NCBI RefSeq assembly: GCF_958979055.1
Contig: NC_084886.1
Span: 622,501 to 686,500, forward strand
Length of the DNA stretch: 64,000 nt
Direction of reading: 5' to 3'
Source: Alnus glutinosa
Taxonomy: Eukaryota > Streptophyta > Magnoliopsida > Fagales > Betulaceae
Part shown: piece by piece, positions 11,235 to 34,175 of the stretch
Numbering within the stretch: the stretch's first letter is position 1
Layout of the letters: every line of letters starts with the position of its first letter
Translations under genes and position numbers: made by a program
The notes under the pieces: model-generated
Database searches by the model: none
What the model was told of the DNA's origin: nothing
Seen by the model: the letters and a program-made list of their open reading frames with translations, nothing else

Positions 11235-12187
11235 GTTAAGAAGAAATTACATTAAATTAGGGCTGGGCAACCCATAACGTAAAAAAAACATTAAAACCTA
11301 TGAATGAAAGTACGCGGAGGCAATGCTTCCGAAGATGCGGGCCTATTGAGCCTTGACACGGATGCCAAGAACCTAGGCCACCAGTAAAGGTGGTAAAGGA
11401 TGGATGCAGAATCCGGAGGATCCAAACACCACTTGGGTAACCATTACAGAGATCACAACAGAAAATCCTAAGTAACAAAAAAATACAACAAACTGCTCAG
11501 AAATACAAAAGAACAAAAAAAATCACAACAACAACAACACAATAGCAGCATCTAAACGGCGGTGGGGTGTGGGCTGGGAGTCCCTTGAGATGGCGCGTGA
11601 AGTACACACGCCTACTGCGGAGGACCTCTCTCCATCGGCTAACACCACGAATGGCTCGAGACCACCAACAGCAGAGGCGGGGGAAGGGGGAAGCCGGTTC
11701 AGTCCCTGTACGCAACGGCGCGTGCATACCACGCTCCGGTTTGCGGGAGACCGGTGGAACCGCTTCTGATGTCGATGGAGTCGGAGGGTGGCGGCGAAAC
11801 TGATGGAGAGGCGCGTGCCTTGTAAATCGAGGTGGAGGATCGTAGATCGGGAATCAAAAATTCTAATCCAAGAACCTAACCAAAAGACACAGTGAGCACG
11901 ATGGATGGTGGAAAAGACCGGTAGATGAGGTGTTGAGGAGCAGAAAAGCAAGAAACATAAGGCAAAAACAAGATCCAGCAAGAGAAAGGCTAGAGCATGT
12001 TTGTGCATGATAAAGGCTTCTCTAGAGGAAGAAGCAAGAGCCACAACGGAGGCGGCGGCATAGGGGGATAAGGGGGGAAAAGGAAGAGGGGAAAAAGTAA
12101 AGGGAGAGAAAAGGGAGGGAAGCTGGCGATGGGATTTTTCGGGGGTTCAGGGGAAGGGGAAACAGGAGAGAGAAGAGAGCGTTTTTC
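11182..12187 (-). mobile_element. Poly(A)-tailed non-LTR retroelement A
   Basis: The block is flanked by a perfect 13-bp direct repeat, aaattgcctccac, at 11169-11181 and 12188-12200. It begins on the plus strand with a long T run (about 11195-11230), the complement of a 3' poly(A) tail, so the element lies on the minus strand. The 5' half is unusually GC- and pyrimidine-rich for this window, and a 173-codon open frame there has no family resemblance. No reverse transcriptase is seen. Length is about 1.0 kb. It shares a short head motif (gatctac(a/g)atcctccacc) with element C at 36.1 kb. It sits between the NXD1 stop and the SCPL45 stop and may lie in the NXD1 3' UTR. Confidence 0.8.
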
Positions 12188-12579
12188 AAATTGCCTCCAC
12201 TTTTTATTTTCAAGTGTTTTTTGCATAGTAGGAATGTGACGACAGCTTCTAGCAATATTGATTTTATGAAAATTCACCTTCTCAACGAGGGAACATTTCA
12301 ACATTCTAGTTTATCTTAAATTATCTTGTAATGGTCATATTATTTTGCACTGATCAGTTATTTAAATTTGTGATACAAACTACTAAAAATGACCCCAAAA
12401 AAAAAAAAAAAAACTTCCTTTCCCTTTTACTTGAGATCTTTACAAAATTCTTCCACATTCCACAGCATGGACAAATCCAAGGATCCAACAAACAAATAAA
12501 TGCAGTTTTCACACTCATATGATTTACCTTTTGCAATCAAACACTACTTACAAACTTGATCCGGTATCTGATACAAGAA

Positions 12580-15938
<3,359 letters not shown>

Positions 15939-15973
15939 TCAAAACGGGTTTAAGATGTCGCCCAGTGGGGGGC

Positions 15974-15983
15974 ATTATATAAA
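15974..15983 (-). promoter_or_regulatory. Probable TATA box of SCPL45
   Basis: On the minus strand the sequence reads tttatataat, 87 bases upstream of the start codon, which leaves room for a leader of about 55 bases. A long pyrimidine/purine tract lies just upstream (16000-16040). Confidence 0.5.
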
Positions 15984-17516
15984 GAGAGGAGGTCGAGTTT
16001 TTTTTTTTTTTCTTCTTTTTTCTTTTCTTTTCTTTTCTTTTTGTAATTATTATTATTATTTGAACTTTTGTCCCTTCGAAAGAATTGGACCTGAAACATG
16101 AAAGTGATGTAAGAGAGTCGCTCAGATGACAGTGTGAGTCGGGTCCCCCCTCTCTGTGTGTGGGGTGTAATGTGATATGTGGGCATGATTTGGGCTTTGT
16201 CAGCAAATGGGTGTGAGCTGTTCCTGCAAATGGAAGGACAGAATGTGTTTTCAAGTCATGAAGTCAATGAGAGCTGCCCATATTTGGGTCTCCCTGCCCC
16301 GGTAAGTATTCGGGTAAAATTAATATTATTCAGTAAAACTCTTAAATGTTAAATAACTGAGATAATGTGATCATAAAAATTAATTTTTTAATTTTTACTT
16401 ACTGTTACTTCATTAAATTATATTACAGATATGTACTAATCATCTAAATAGCATTACTCAACATATGTATGCGTGAACAAGATGAGACCCGAATGCTATG
16501 ATCCGCCAATTGCCATCGAATTTGGGTTGAATGGATCCAAGTTGGACGTTAAGTGGGCTACTTTTTTTTCTTTTTTCGGGTTAGACCAAGGAGTAAAGCC
16601 AAAAAAACATAAGTATTGATGTACTAGCCACCTCAGTTAGAAACTGTGGTAGGAATAGGGATATACAGTGAAGACTGTTGCACGTAAAGGAGCTTTGCAG
16701 ATTTCTTTCTGATTTTTTCTCGTCAAATGGGTGAATGTGTCAATGAGGATAATAATTATATCTCTAAGGAAAAGAGTCAGAAAAATGCTTTTATTTGAGG
16801 AAAAGTATGGCAGAATCATGGCTTACGACGGCTAAAGAAGCAAAGCCTACGTTCTTTTTGGTTTTCCCAGAACAATTTTGGCTTCAGTGACTCAGTACAC
16901 AGCATATCCACACAAGTACAAATCCAAATCTTTTGTTTCTCGGCACTTTCTTTCTCAACCAACACATACTTTCAAGTCTTTCTTCTTTCTTCTGCAACAT
17001 AATAGAGCCTTGTGTGGACAAATTGTACGCTTCAGTGAAGTATGAACAGTCTTTGGGACGTACGTATTAACTTAACAAAAAAAAAGAAAAGAAAAAGAAA
17101 GTCCTAATATCTAATTAAAAAAATCAACAAAAAATAAATATAATAAGGAAAAAATGCTTTCCAAATTCCTAATATATTCTTCTTGGAACAAAGAGAAGTC
17201 TGTTATACCATACATGAAATGAGTGTTGACTTGCTCAAAAGAATGGCATAATATTAATAAAAAAAAATCAATGGTTAATTTTTACCGTTACGTTAATCTA
17301 TTTATATGACAGTCGTATAATAATCTGCTAAATAATATTTTTATTTTCTTAATTATATCTTTGTAGTTCATAACTTTTTTAGAGTTTAGAGAGGTTTAAA
17401 GGGTCAAGAAAAAACAAAAATAAATAAAAATTACAATGTTTATAATTAAAAGAAGGAAAGAAAAAAAAGAAAAGAAAGGTAAAAGGGCGAAAAGTGTGGT
17501 TGAAAGAGAATGGAAA

Positions 17517-17646
17517 GAGATATGTTAGCTGCATAACAATTTTGCACAACAACTAATATGTCCAACATTTTTATTTTTTTTATATAAAAAAAAAAAATTA
17601 AACACATCAGCATTGTTGTGTAAGAGTTGTGCAAATAACATATCTC
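17517..17646. mobile_element. Small foldback MITE
   Basis: The ends are a perfect 11-bp inverted repeat (gagatatgtta / taacatatctc), and similarity continues inward through 'ttgcacaacaa' and its complement around a T/A-rich loop. Total about 130 bases and non-coding. Similar 'acaactcttgtacaac' hairpins occur at 37.9-38.3 kb and may be related. Confidence 0.65.
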
Positions 17647-18358
17647 GAATGAGAAACGCAAGCATATATATAATAAACAAGAAGCAGTTACAACATTAAA
17701 TTGAAAGAAATGGACAGTTTTCCTGAAATTATAAATTAATTCAACCAGAATTTTCAAGTTTTAGGAATTAAGAATGTTAAAGGTACCCTTATTAATATAT
17801 GTGCTTTTAAGAGACGATTTGCCTTGTTGGTAATTTTATCTTATAAATTCACATGGCATTCTACCTGAGTGACATGTGGTCGACACCGTATGGGTGAAAA
17901 GATTATGCAACAAGATTTAACGGATAAATTTAGTTGTTTACGTACGAGGTGCTTAGTGCAATAACTAATGTGGTAAGCCCCACTTCAACTTGCATGTAAG
18001 GAATTTGCACTAACGATACTCCTTACTAATTGTGAAGAGTGAAATTAATTATTCATGAGAATCCAATAAAATAAAATTTAATAGCACACGCAATTAAGAC
18101 ATAAGAGGATAATTATGCTCTTAAATTAACCAAAAATTATACTAATTATATTATATATGCACCATCTTAGTAATTAACAATTTTGGTGTGGAAAGCTAGC
18201 AAATGATGATTGTGATATGCTGTAGAAAGCAATTCTCTTTGCTGCAGTAGTGAAATGAAATCTTAAGTACTATTTACTTTGTTTGACTTGTCTAATATGC
18301 CTTTTGTTTTATCTCATTTCTGAAGATTCTTTGCCTCACGCTCAAGCACCTTCACAAG

Positions 18359-18381
18359 TCTCTCTCTCTCTCTCTCTCTCT
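18359..18381. repeat. (CT)n microsatellite
   Basis: About 11 uninterrupted TC/CT units. No associated gene. Confidence 0.95.
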
Positions 18382-19124
18382 AAATTAAAGAGGAAGTGGA
18401 CTGATAGCAGAAAGCATTTTGAGAGAAGAGCTTTTTCATTATTATCCCCTCACTTTATCACCTAACATGGGCTTACACATAAGAAACTTTTCATCATTTA
18501 GCCATCAGGGTATAAAAGTCGGTTGCGTAAACTTGGAGATTTACATAACCAATTAACCATAGTAAGCATTTTTCAGGCTCCCTCTTAATTTTGCAGTTAT
18601 ATGTTCTAAGTTTCTTTTCACATAATTTTTATTATTATGGCCTCAATGCCTGTGACCATCTCTCTCACTTGAAACCCAAACGATCGATAACTCTGCCATG
18701 TCGCACTAACGCATTAGGTGCAAGGGAAATGGAAGTAAAATAGGAGTGTGGCTAGCATTTCCCTTCACCCTATCAGGTGCAATACGAATTATGTGAAAAA
18801 GAAATTATTGTTAGTGTAAGTACTTTATTGTATTTGGGCCACTCATTGCTTGATTCTCGGTCTGTTATCAAATTCAATACCTTTACCTTCTGTAGAGTTC
18901 TTTCTTATCAAAGACGCACTTTTTAAACTGCTGACTCATTCAATTGATTAAAAAAATGTCAATCATATCAAATAAACAGCATTTTCATCCAACCATTATC
19001 ATGTTTTATTAACATAGAATTAGATAATGATGACGTGAGAGCCAGGCTCTCAGCCTTAAAACTAAAAAGAAGAAAAAAAGACTGTCCCTTATTCTTGTTT
19101 CTCTCTCTCAAATCTGCTACATTA

Positions 19125-19146
19125 CATATATATATATATATATATA
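19125..19146. repeat. (TA)n microsatellite
   Basis: Eleven TA units in AT-rich intergenic DNA. Confidence 0.95.
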
Positions 19147-20080
19147 CGACAAACCAGTCTGTTATTCCATGTTCTGTTTTCTTGGCAACAAGGTAAGATC
19201 TCATTCTATCAAGAAACGTGCAAGCAGTTTCAAAAATGAAAATTTCCAATTCTGCAATATTATTATTAGCTAGATGCCGTTTGCCTTTGCTTCGATTTTT
19301 TACCATATTGTACAGTCTACTTCTTGTTTGTATTTGTATCAAAACATGATGAACTACTTGTTTGTAGCGTTTGGGTTACTTTTGAGTAAAAAAGAAAGAG
19401 AGAAAGCAAGAGTTGGGAAATGTGCTAGGAAGGAAGCATGAAGCTTATGCAATCTTTTCAGGACTCTTGAAATGGAAGCAAAGTTTCCCTTTTATCTTTT
19501 CTGCAACTTTTTTTTCTCCTACTCAAAGAGTCCTTTGATGATGATTCCATTTTTATTGCATATACAAGGAGGGTAAAGCTAGATGACTTTTTAAATTAAA
19601 AATAATACGATATCATTCATATTTTAATTGCGATTATATTAAATCCTTGAATCATGGTTTTGATTGCCTGACCTAAAAACATGGTCTCGAATGAATTCAA
19701 TGTGAAACAAAAAATGAAAGAAAATTCATGCATGCTGGTACGATTGAGCCTCTTCTTTTTTCTAGAAAATTTTTTGTGAATTAATTTATGATTTCATCCG
19801 TTTATGGTAATGTTTTTTGGTTCATCATTTTTATGACTCGAAAGTACAGGGAACTTTGGTAAGACTCGAAGAAACTTGACAAATTAAAGAAATGAAAACG
19901 TTGAAAACAAGAAGATGGCGGAAAATTCAACAAGCAAAATAATTATGAATTTGAAAGGAGGAGAACTCTAGTTGACCAATCAGACTGCATGTCTGGGCTA
20001 ATGTGAATCAGTGAATGGGAAAGAAGAAAAGAAAGATATTTCTTGAAAATGGATTGGAATTTGGAACCTGCTAAAAAGGA

Positions 20081-20082
<2 letters not shown>

Positions 20083-20138
<56 letters not shown>
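20083..20138. repeat. (CT)28 microsatellite
   Basis: An uninterrupted CT run of 28 units. It makes an artificial Glu-Arg-repeat open frame on the minus strand that should not be annotated as a protein. Confidence 0.97.
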
Positions 20139-20142
<4 letters not shown>

Positions 20143-21855
20143 GAGTTGATGATGGGGTCAACAGGGGAATGATTTCCACTTGAGAATGTTGGAAAAACAT
20201 TTTTATTCGTGGGTGGTTGCATTCCTGCGTTGATTTTTTACCAAAGCTAGACCAACCATTTTGTAAAGACAAAAGGCAACACCTACAAAAAGCTACCACA
20301 CACACACATGACACACCCACCCAGCATTTTCATATTGGAACCCACTCCACCACGTTGCGTTTGCCTTTGTCTTTCTGGCCGGAGCCCATCTCAACTAACT
20401 TCCATACAAACTTTCACAACTGGAAGAAGATGTTAAAAGTATATATTTTTCTTTTTTATGAAAAGAGGATGTTAAAGTAGATTAATTTGGAAGAGTTGCA
20501 CTTAAGAAGATAATAAAAAGATAATCCGATATCATCATTTCAACGTAATTATTATGAGCAAAGATTAGAAAAAGTAAAGAAACACCTTGATGTATGGTTA
20601 TCTTATCTCCTTGTTTCAAGATGCTCTGCCTCGCATGAATTAGAATTTAGAGGTCTTCTATTGGATGAAGAAAGAATTATTGTAACAAGTGTGCATTTTG
20701 TTTAACATCTTGTCACATGGCCCCCTTTTTTCAGTTGTTCAATCATCGGAGGCACCACATCCTGCCATCAAGGCCGCCCCAGGGACGGACCCAAGGGAGG
20801 GGCTAGGAAATCTTTTTCTTTTTTGTTCTCGGGATCTTTTCTTTTAAAACTTTATTATGATGGTCACTTTCAAAAAAAAAAAAAAAAAATTCAATGCAAT
20901 GCAACCCCTCTAGACTCTAGAGTCTAGACCGGGGCAAAACTATAGTTTTTAAGCTGATGGGTCTATCTCATAAAAAATTGAAAAAAGTTTAAAGATATTT
21001 TTTATTCTTCTTTTATAATTTGGGGGTATTTTCAAAATTTTGGGGGCCTAGTGCTCCCAACCTAAATGTTGATTCCTCACCTGCCTCTACTCTCTAGAGT
21101 TAAATTCTTAGTTTCATCCTGAATATATAGTTCTTTTCTCGTCCTTTTGGTTAAAAAAAAAAAAAAAAAAACTATGAGATCGGATTTGTTTAGATTCATT
21201 TTCTATTTTATTGACCCTTTTTTAGGGTGTTTGTCGGAGTTCCCCCACACTGTTCGTTTGTGGTTTTATTTTATTTTGTAACAGTCAAGTAGTTTAAAAA
21301 ATAATGTGTATTTGGTTGAACATCTGGCCAAATGGGGGCCAAATAGTACATGCTGCCACTAAACACAGAGTAAAAAACTATAAGATAAGCGGATTAGGTC
21401 AAAATAACCTTTAGAATTTTGATGTCTCGCTCTTCTTGGTTCTTCCCCATGCGCAACCTTTTCACCAAAAGAATGATTTTCTCTGTCCCTGTGGTGTCCA
21501 CCGAGAAGGACAGGGGGCCGGTATTATATACAACTGCACAATGCACATGCCCATCAGGGCCTCAGGCACAAGAAAACCTCTCAGTAGTCCTGGGCTATAC
21601 TTTTTGGTATGCTTATATATGGGTCTCCTATATATTTTAGTTAACACAACCTGCAGCGCGTGCTAAGTGCATAGACTGCGTCCCAAAGAGAGAGAAAAAG
21701 GCGTGTTCAATGATTCCGAGCTTCCAACGTCCAATTTACAACGCTCCATCAGAGAGGTGACAAAACGAATTTTCAGAATCATGCTCTTTTTCTCTCTAAA
21801 GCCGCTTAAGGGCTGTACGAGGGTAGGTTGTCTTTTATGTTGTTATTTTCAGCAT

Positions 21856-21863
<8 letters not shown>

Positions 21864-21901
<38 letters not shown>
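21864..21901. repeat. (TA)19 microsatellite
   Basis: Nineteen uninterrupted AT units in intergenic DNA. Confidence 0.97.
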
Positions 21902-22553
21902 CTGTACATCAATCATCAAGATTTTTAATCTCAAATTGGCTTAAATTAAACTCTTAATATCTTAGGTCTTCCCTCTTATTTGAGTTTTTTTTTTTCTAAG
22001 CCCAAGTCCAACTCACATGCACAACTCTAATTCTGGTGAAGAAGATATTGATTCTTAGTTAGCTTGTTAAAATGGGTCACTTATTTTCGGGTCATGATTG
22101 GGCCCATAGGCGCCCACTTGTGTGGCCCAATATTTTTGTTTCTGGGACCATGGTCCAACTTACACCTGCGCAACTATTCACGAGAAGTAGACGAAGCCAT
22201 CACAAAAGCAGACCTGCCCCCCCACACATGACGTGACACACGTAAGCCCATATTATCAGTGGTAGCCACTTATTTAGCTCTACTTTTCGAAACCCATGTG
22301 CATTTTATAACAAAGAAACAAATATCCGTTAGAGAATTGGAATCCAAAAGTTTCCATCAAAATGTACAAGGAGACCCAACAGAAACTTGCTAAAAGGACA
22401 ACTACAAACCAGCGCATGCACTCTACAACACAAGCCAGTACTAGTTTCTTTCGTTTCTTTCGTTTCTTTTCTTTCCTCACCAAACAGACCAAAAAGAAAA
22501 AAAAAACCCCACCAAGTGTTCCTCTAACAATTACAAAACAGAGTTAATAAATA

Positions 22554-22947
22554 GGGATAAATACAAATAAGCCTCTTAAACTACCAACTATTTTAAAAAA
22601 GCAACATAAATTGATATGTTTGACACTTGGATACATCAAAGTATCAAACAACCATTTTTTGGCAAATAAATCACTCCATTAAGGTTTGAAGTTAGGTTGG
22701 ACTTGCACATGACCGTGTTCATTGGGTGAAATAAGGGCAAAATCACCTCCCACTTTTGTGTTCATTTTTTTAAGGAAAGTGTTTTGAGGGCAATATCAGT
22801 TTTTTATGGGCGAAATAAGGGCAAAATGAAAAGATTTTGGTAAAAGTTGTCTTTCATCCAACCTAACAGTCAACCCTAACGAAGAGGCTTAATTTAATAT
22901 TATTTCAGTCACTCATGTCGGTTTGTAGAGCTTTTTTGTATTTATTC
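22554..22947. mobile_element. Mutator-type MITE with 10-bp target duplication
   Basis: The 394-base block is bounded by a perfect direct repeat ttaataaata (22544-22553 and 22948-22957). Its ends are inverted repeats: the left begins gggataaatacaaataagcc, and the complement of the right begins agaataaatacaaaaaagct. Duplications of 9-10 bases and these termini fit a non-autonomous Mutator-like element. An internal direct repeat 'gaaataagggcaaaat' occurs at about 22728 and 22821. No coding capacity. Confidence 0.8.
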
Positions 22948-23360
22948 TTAATAAATATGTTATTTCTAAAAACGCAATTAAACGTTCGGTAAAATAACGG
23001 TTGAACTCTAAAATGTTACACTTTCCATAATTTTGTTTAAATGAACACAATCCCTTTCCCGACACTACATATTACTCGACCCGTTTTTGCAATTGCCAGA
23101 TTTGCTGGCAGAGAAGAGAACGCAAAAATAACAATCTAGAACACATAACATCTTACAATTTCAGTTCTCAAATTATGTGAGTTCAGATCTTGTAGTGCTT
23201 TCATGTAGATACAAGGGTATAATTTCTTCCAAACTAAAATAAAATCTAACAAAAATGAATTAAGGAAAAAAAGAAAAGAAAAAAGAAGCCAAAAACAAAA
23301 AAGAAACCAAAGCATATAACTATATAAGCCCGTGGTTGTTTGTCAAGCAGTACTCTTCAA

Positions 23361-31000
<7,640 letters not shown>

Positions 31001-31380
31001 GGTGAATGCGCGCGCGTGAGCTTTATAAGCCGAAAAAGAATGAAAATGCCGGCTCTCAGTGGTTGCCTAGATCTTCGTGTATTGTAGCTAGCAAAGAGAG
31101 TAGAGCTGTAGAGAGACCACTGTGACAGTATGACTGTCTATGTTCCGGAGAGAGAAAGGCGGAGATTTTCTTGGAAGTATACGTGTAATCCACTAATTTG
31201 TGGTTTGGTGAACCGGGGAAGTGTTTAAATAGTGTGGTGCTGTGAATGGTGAGCGACAAGTGTGCTGGTTTAAGGTGAACAGCTCTAAGAATCCCACTAA
31301 TCAGCGTAAGAAGGGAATGACACTCCTTCATCAAAGGAAGTGATTGATGCATAACTTAATGATAGTTGTAAATCACCTCT

Positions 31381-31470
31381 ACAATAAATGTACAACACCT
31401 CTTTATATGGGGTAAGCCCTATACATTGTGGAGTCCACCCCATGTGAAGGGGTGTTGTACATTTGGTGTA
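31381..31470. mobile_element. Small hairpin element 0.4 kb upstream of SCD2
   Basis: Arms aaatgtacaacacc (31386-31399) and its perfect complement (31451-31464) enclose a ~50-base middle that also partly pairs (ccccttt/atggggt-like stretches). It looks like a short MITE or its remnant. It lies 386 bases from the SCD2 start codon, in the likely promoter. Confidence 0.6.
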
Positions 31471-32302
31471 CAGGAATCACTTTCCTAACTTATATCGTTC
31501 TATAACTAAAGAGAAAAGCTAGAAATGCACCGTTCATTCTCTTTTTTTTCTTCTTTTTTTTTTAAAAAAAAATTAATTAATTTTAAGAAAAAAATTGTCT
31601 CTAATGTCACATCAGAAACAACTTTTTTCTTAAAACTAATTTTTTTATTATAAAAGAAGGATGAAAGAGGATGAATAGTGCATGTGTAACATCCCTCATA
31701 AATAAAAGACATGAGACTCATGCATATAAATTTTACATATTAATTTTATTTAATGTATATTAAAATTGTAAAATAATTGTACAAGAGTTATAATTTTATC
31801 ATTTTTCTCCATCAAATGTGATGTCTAAATTACTATTAATTTAAACAATAAATCTTAGAGTAAAATTTGTTGTGACAGATAAATCTTGCTTTTTTATATT
31901 TGTTATCCGAATTCATGGTTATTCAAACTGATAGCTGAAAATCAAAATCAGCATATTATCACCGAGTTGTTATATAGATATTAGATAACAGAACAGTTAC
32001 ATAAAATGCTCAGGTCCGTATTTATCAGATTGTTGCTGTTCAAATAAGAAGAAAAAAAAAAACAGTTGAGAAGACTCATTGAGTGTAATCACTACTACTC
32101 TAAAAAGTGGTATTCTTAATTATTTGATGATCTAGTTGGTTGTTTAGATATTAATATGAAAATAGAAACATTTCACTTTTGTCATTTTGTCCGAATAAAG
32201 TGCTTGGGTCCATTAAGGAAATGATCTATAAAGTAAGGAATAAAAATGCCGTCGGGACTTCAACTAGTGGCAGATATCAGCTCTCCTTTTTATTTTTTTT
32301 CT

Positions 32303-32304
<2 letters not shown>

Positions 32305-32339
<35 letters not shown>
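32305..32339. repeat. Poly(T) run of 35 bases
   Basis: An uninterrupted T run follows shorter T runs from 32287. It could be the tail of an old minus-strand retroelement, but I found no flanking duplication or body. Confidence 0.85.
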
Positions 32340-32340
<1 letters not shown>

Positions 32341-33299
32341 GTTATATCGATAAGATCAGCTCTCCAGTCAACATGCTATTTTGGTGCATGCACTAGATAT
32401 TTTGTGGTGGATCATGTCGACAAAATCTCCCAAAATTTGCATCACATTGAGCCGCAGACGTGCTCACGTTCGGAATTTCGGTAGTGCATTCAACGTGTCT
32501 CTAGGAAGAACGATCATTGGTCTATACATTTAGAGGGGGTAATATACACTAACAGAGATTTTTTGTAGTCATCAGTCTGTACACGAATAGAGATTTCTTG
32601 TAATTAGTTGTACCAATTGTAGGTTCGTTTGGATAATTAATTGAGAGAGAATTTCCATTGAGTTTATGTGTCTAAGCGTTGTCCGAATACGTAAATTTTA
32701 TTGGAACTCTTTTTTATTATGAATTAGGCACGCTGCAATTCATTAATAAATTACAGTTAATTTCGATCCAATAAATACAAGATAAAGATTTTCTGTACTA
32801 AAACTTTTTAAATTAGGTACAATTTAGACACTATTGTAGCTAGGTATTATAATCCCAACCATTACCATATGAAAATTATGTAGACCCTTGTTAATTAATC
32901 CCTTGTAAGGAACAAATAGACACTCTATTTTATATATATATATAAGCGAAAACCCACCAAAAGATTCAATGTCATGTTGTCATATTACGATGCATGAATA
33001 AGAAACATCAAATAGTTCAATACCACAAAAATAAGATTATGATCCTTTGTTCGAATTTACAAAAATTTAAGCAAGTATTTGTGAAAAATTACTAATGAGA
33101 CCTACCTAATCAAATAAAAAAATGGGTAATCCAACCATTTTTCCGGTCAAGTGGGTCTCGTAAATAGTCTCACACAATTATATTTTCAAATTCTCTCAAA
33201 TTCAGAGAAACTTTTGGAAAATATCCTAATCCGGAAAACAAAAGTTATCCAATGAATTATCATAGAAATAGCCCCATCAGTCTTGGTGCTTGAGATTTG

Positions 33300-33975
33300 T
33301 TATGCTGCATGACAACCTATATATGGCTCGCTAGACAACTCCTTAAGGCTTAAAGCTCTGTTCTCGTCCATTAGCCTCTTGATCTGAGAAAACACTTCCT
33401 TAATTAATGGCTTCTCTCTTCTCATCATTTCTCCTTATCAACTCAGCCTGCTGGCGCAGATTATCCTCCATGGACCATCAGCTTTGTGACCTCTAACTGC
33501 AAATCGTCCCACATTTTCTTCCTCTCTAAATCAGGCATTCGAAAGTCGTTCCTATGCGTACGTATCGCCATCAGACTCCATTAATTATCTTCTCCTTCTC
33601 CACGCTCAAGTAAAAGTTGGGGGTTTCAGCTTCTTCAAAACCAGCATATTCTGCACCTGGTTGAGGATGGGAAATGGATGCCTCCAAATCCAATTCTATA
33701 TCTCCAGAGTTTCCTTTGTCACATACAGTTTCGGATGCGTTGCATGACTCGTCTATAGGGACGACCCATCGGAGAAAATGGTCTCGGAATGGCTAGAATC
33801 GATGCAGATTTCAGCTGGTCATACTTTTCAGCTAGCAAACGGTACGACTTATGTAAGTCTTCCACCATTTTTATGAGCTCAGGTCTACTCTTGTAGAACA
33901 TCTCCGCTCTCTTCGCAAATGAAACTCCATCATCTTCTATAATACTTAACATGAGTTTGGTCTTCTTTTCCAAAT
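33300..33975 (-). pseudogene. KIP1/NETWORKED-family pseudogene (NAB domain remnant)
   Basis: Minus-strand remnant of a kinase-interacting (KIP1-like)/NET actin-binding family gene. After an acceptor (TTGCAG) at 33976, the second half of the NAB domain is clear: [16 protein letters not shown], then [20 protein letters not shown] and [17 protein letters not shown]. The frame breaks near 33765. Coding-like sequence resumes in another frame ([20 protein letters not shown]) down to a stop near 33570, then in further frames (LERKKMWDDLQLEV; EDNLRQQAELIRRNDEKREA; KEVFSQIKRLMDENRAL), ending at a stop at 33300. At least three frame changes are needed. The first exon, which should encode the Trp-rich start of the NAB domain, is not found within 2 kb upstream. 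I interpret this as a decayed gene rather than a short functional one. Confidence 0.8.
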
Positions 33976-34175
33976 CTGCAATGGTATCTCAGGCTTTGAA
34001 ATTAGTACTCAGTTCTTCCTTTAAGATATAGACACGTGCAAGACTTCAGCATGCATACGTTACTTATATATACTGAATGAACTGGAGTTCGAGATGTCAA
34101 TTAATTTATAAATACACAAACAAATAAAAAAGCATGTCATAAGTTTCCAATATCTTGCTTGAAATAGAAGAATTT

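Larger units (their letters stand above)
15984..23360. other. 7.4-kb gene-free region between SCPL45 and SCD2
   Basis: I find no conserved coding sequence on either strand. Open frames here are low-complexity (for example Glu-Arg repeats from the CT microsatellite) or lack family resemblance. Contents I can name are MITEs at 17517-17646 and 22554-22947, CT repeats at 18359-18381 and 20083-20138, and TA repeats at 19125-19146 and 21864-21901. The first few hundred bases upstream of 15974 should be SCPL45 promoter. The stretch 23000-23360 should include the SCD2 3' UTR. Confidence 0.6.
31001..33299. other. Intergenic region upstream of SCD2
   Basis: The first few hundred bases should hold the SCD2 promoter and leader. 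A hairpin element lies at 31381-31470 and a 35-base T run at 32305-32339. The rest is AT-rich with no coding resemblance. No TATA box stands out. Confidence 0.5.

Noticed and set aside
11523-12044. 173-codon minus-strand open frame as a gene
   Set aside because: It sits inside retroelement A; overlapping frames are also open because of the GC- and pyrimidine-rich composition. No domain is recognisable.
19943-20320. Glu-Arg-repeat protein
   Set aside because: Produced by the (CT)28 microsatellite; the flanking sequence has no conserved coding pattern.
33719-33973. Short intact NAB-domain protein of 84 residues
   Set aside because: The frame starts mid-domain and ends in non-homologous residues after a frame change, while homologous sequence continues in other frames; a pseudogene explains it better.
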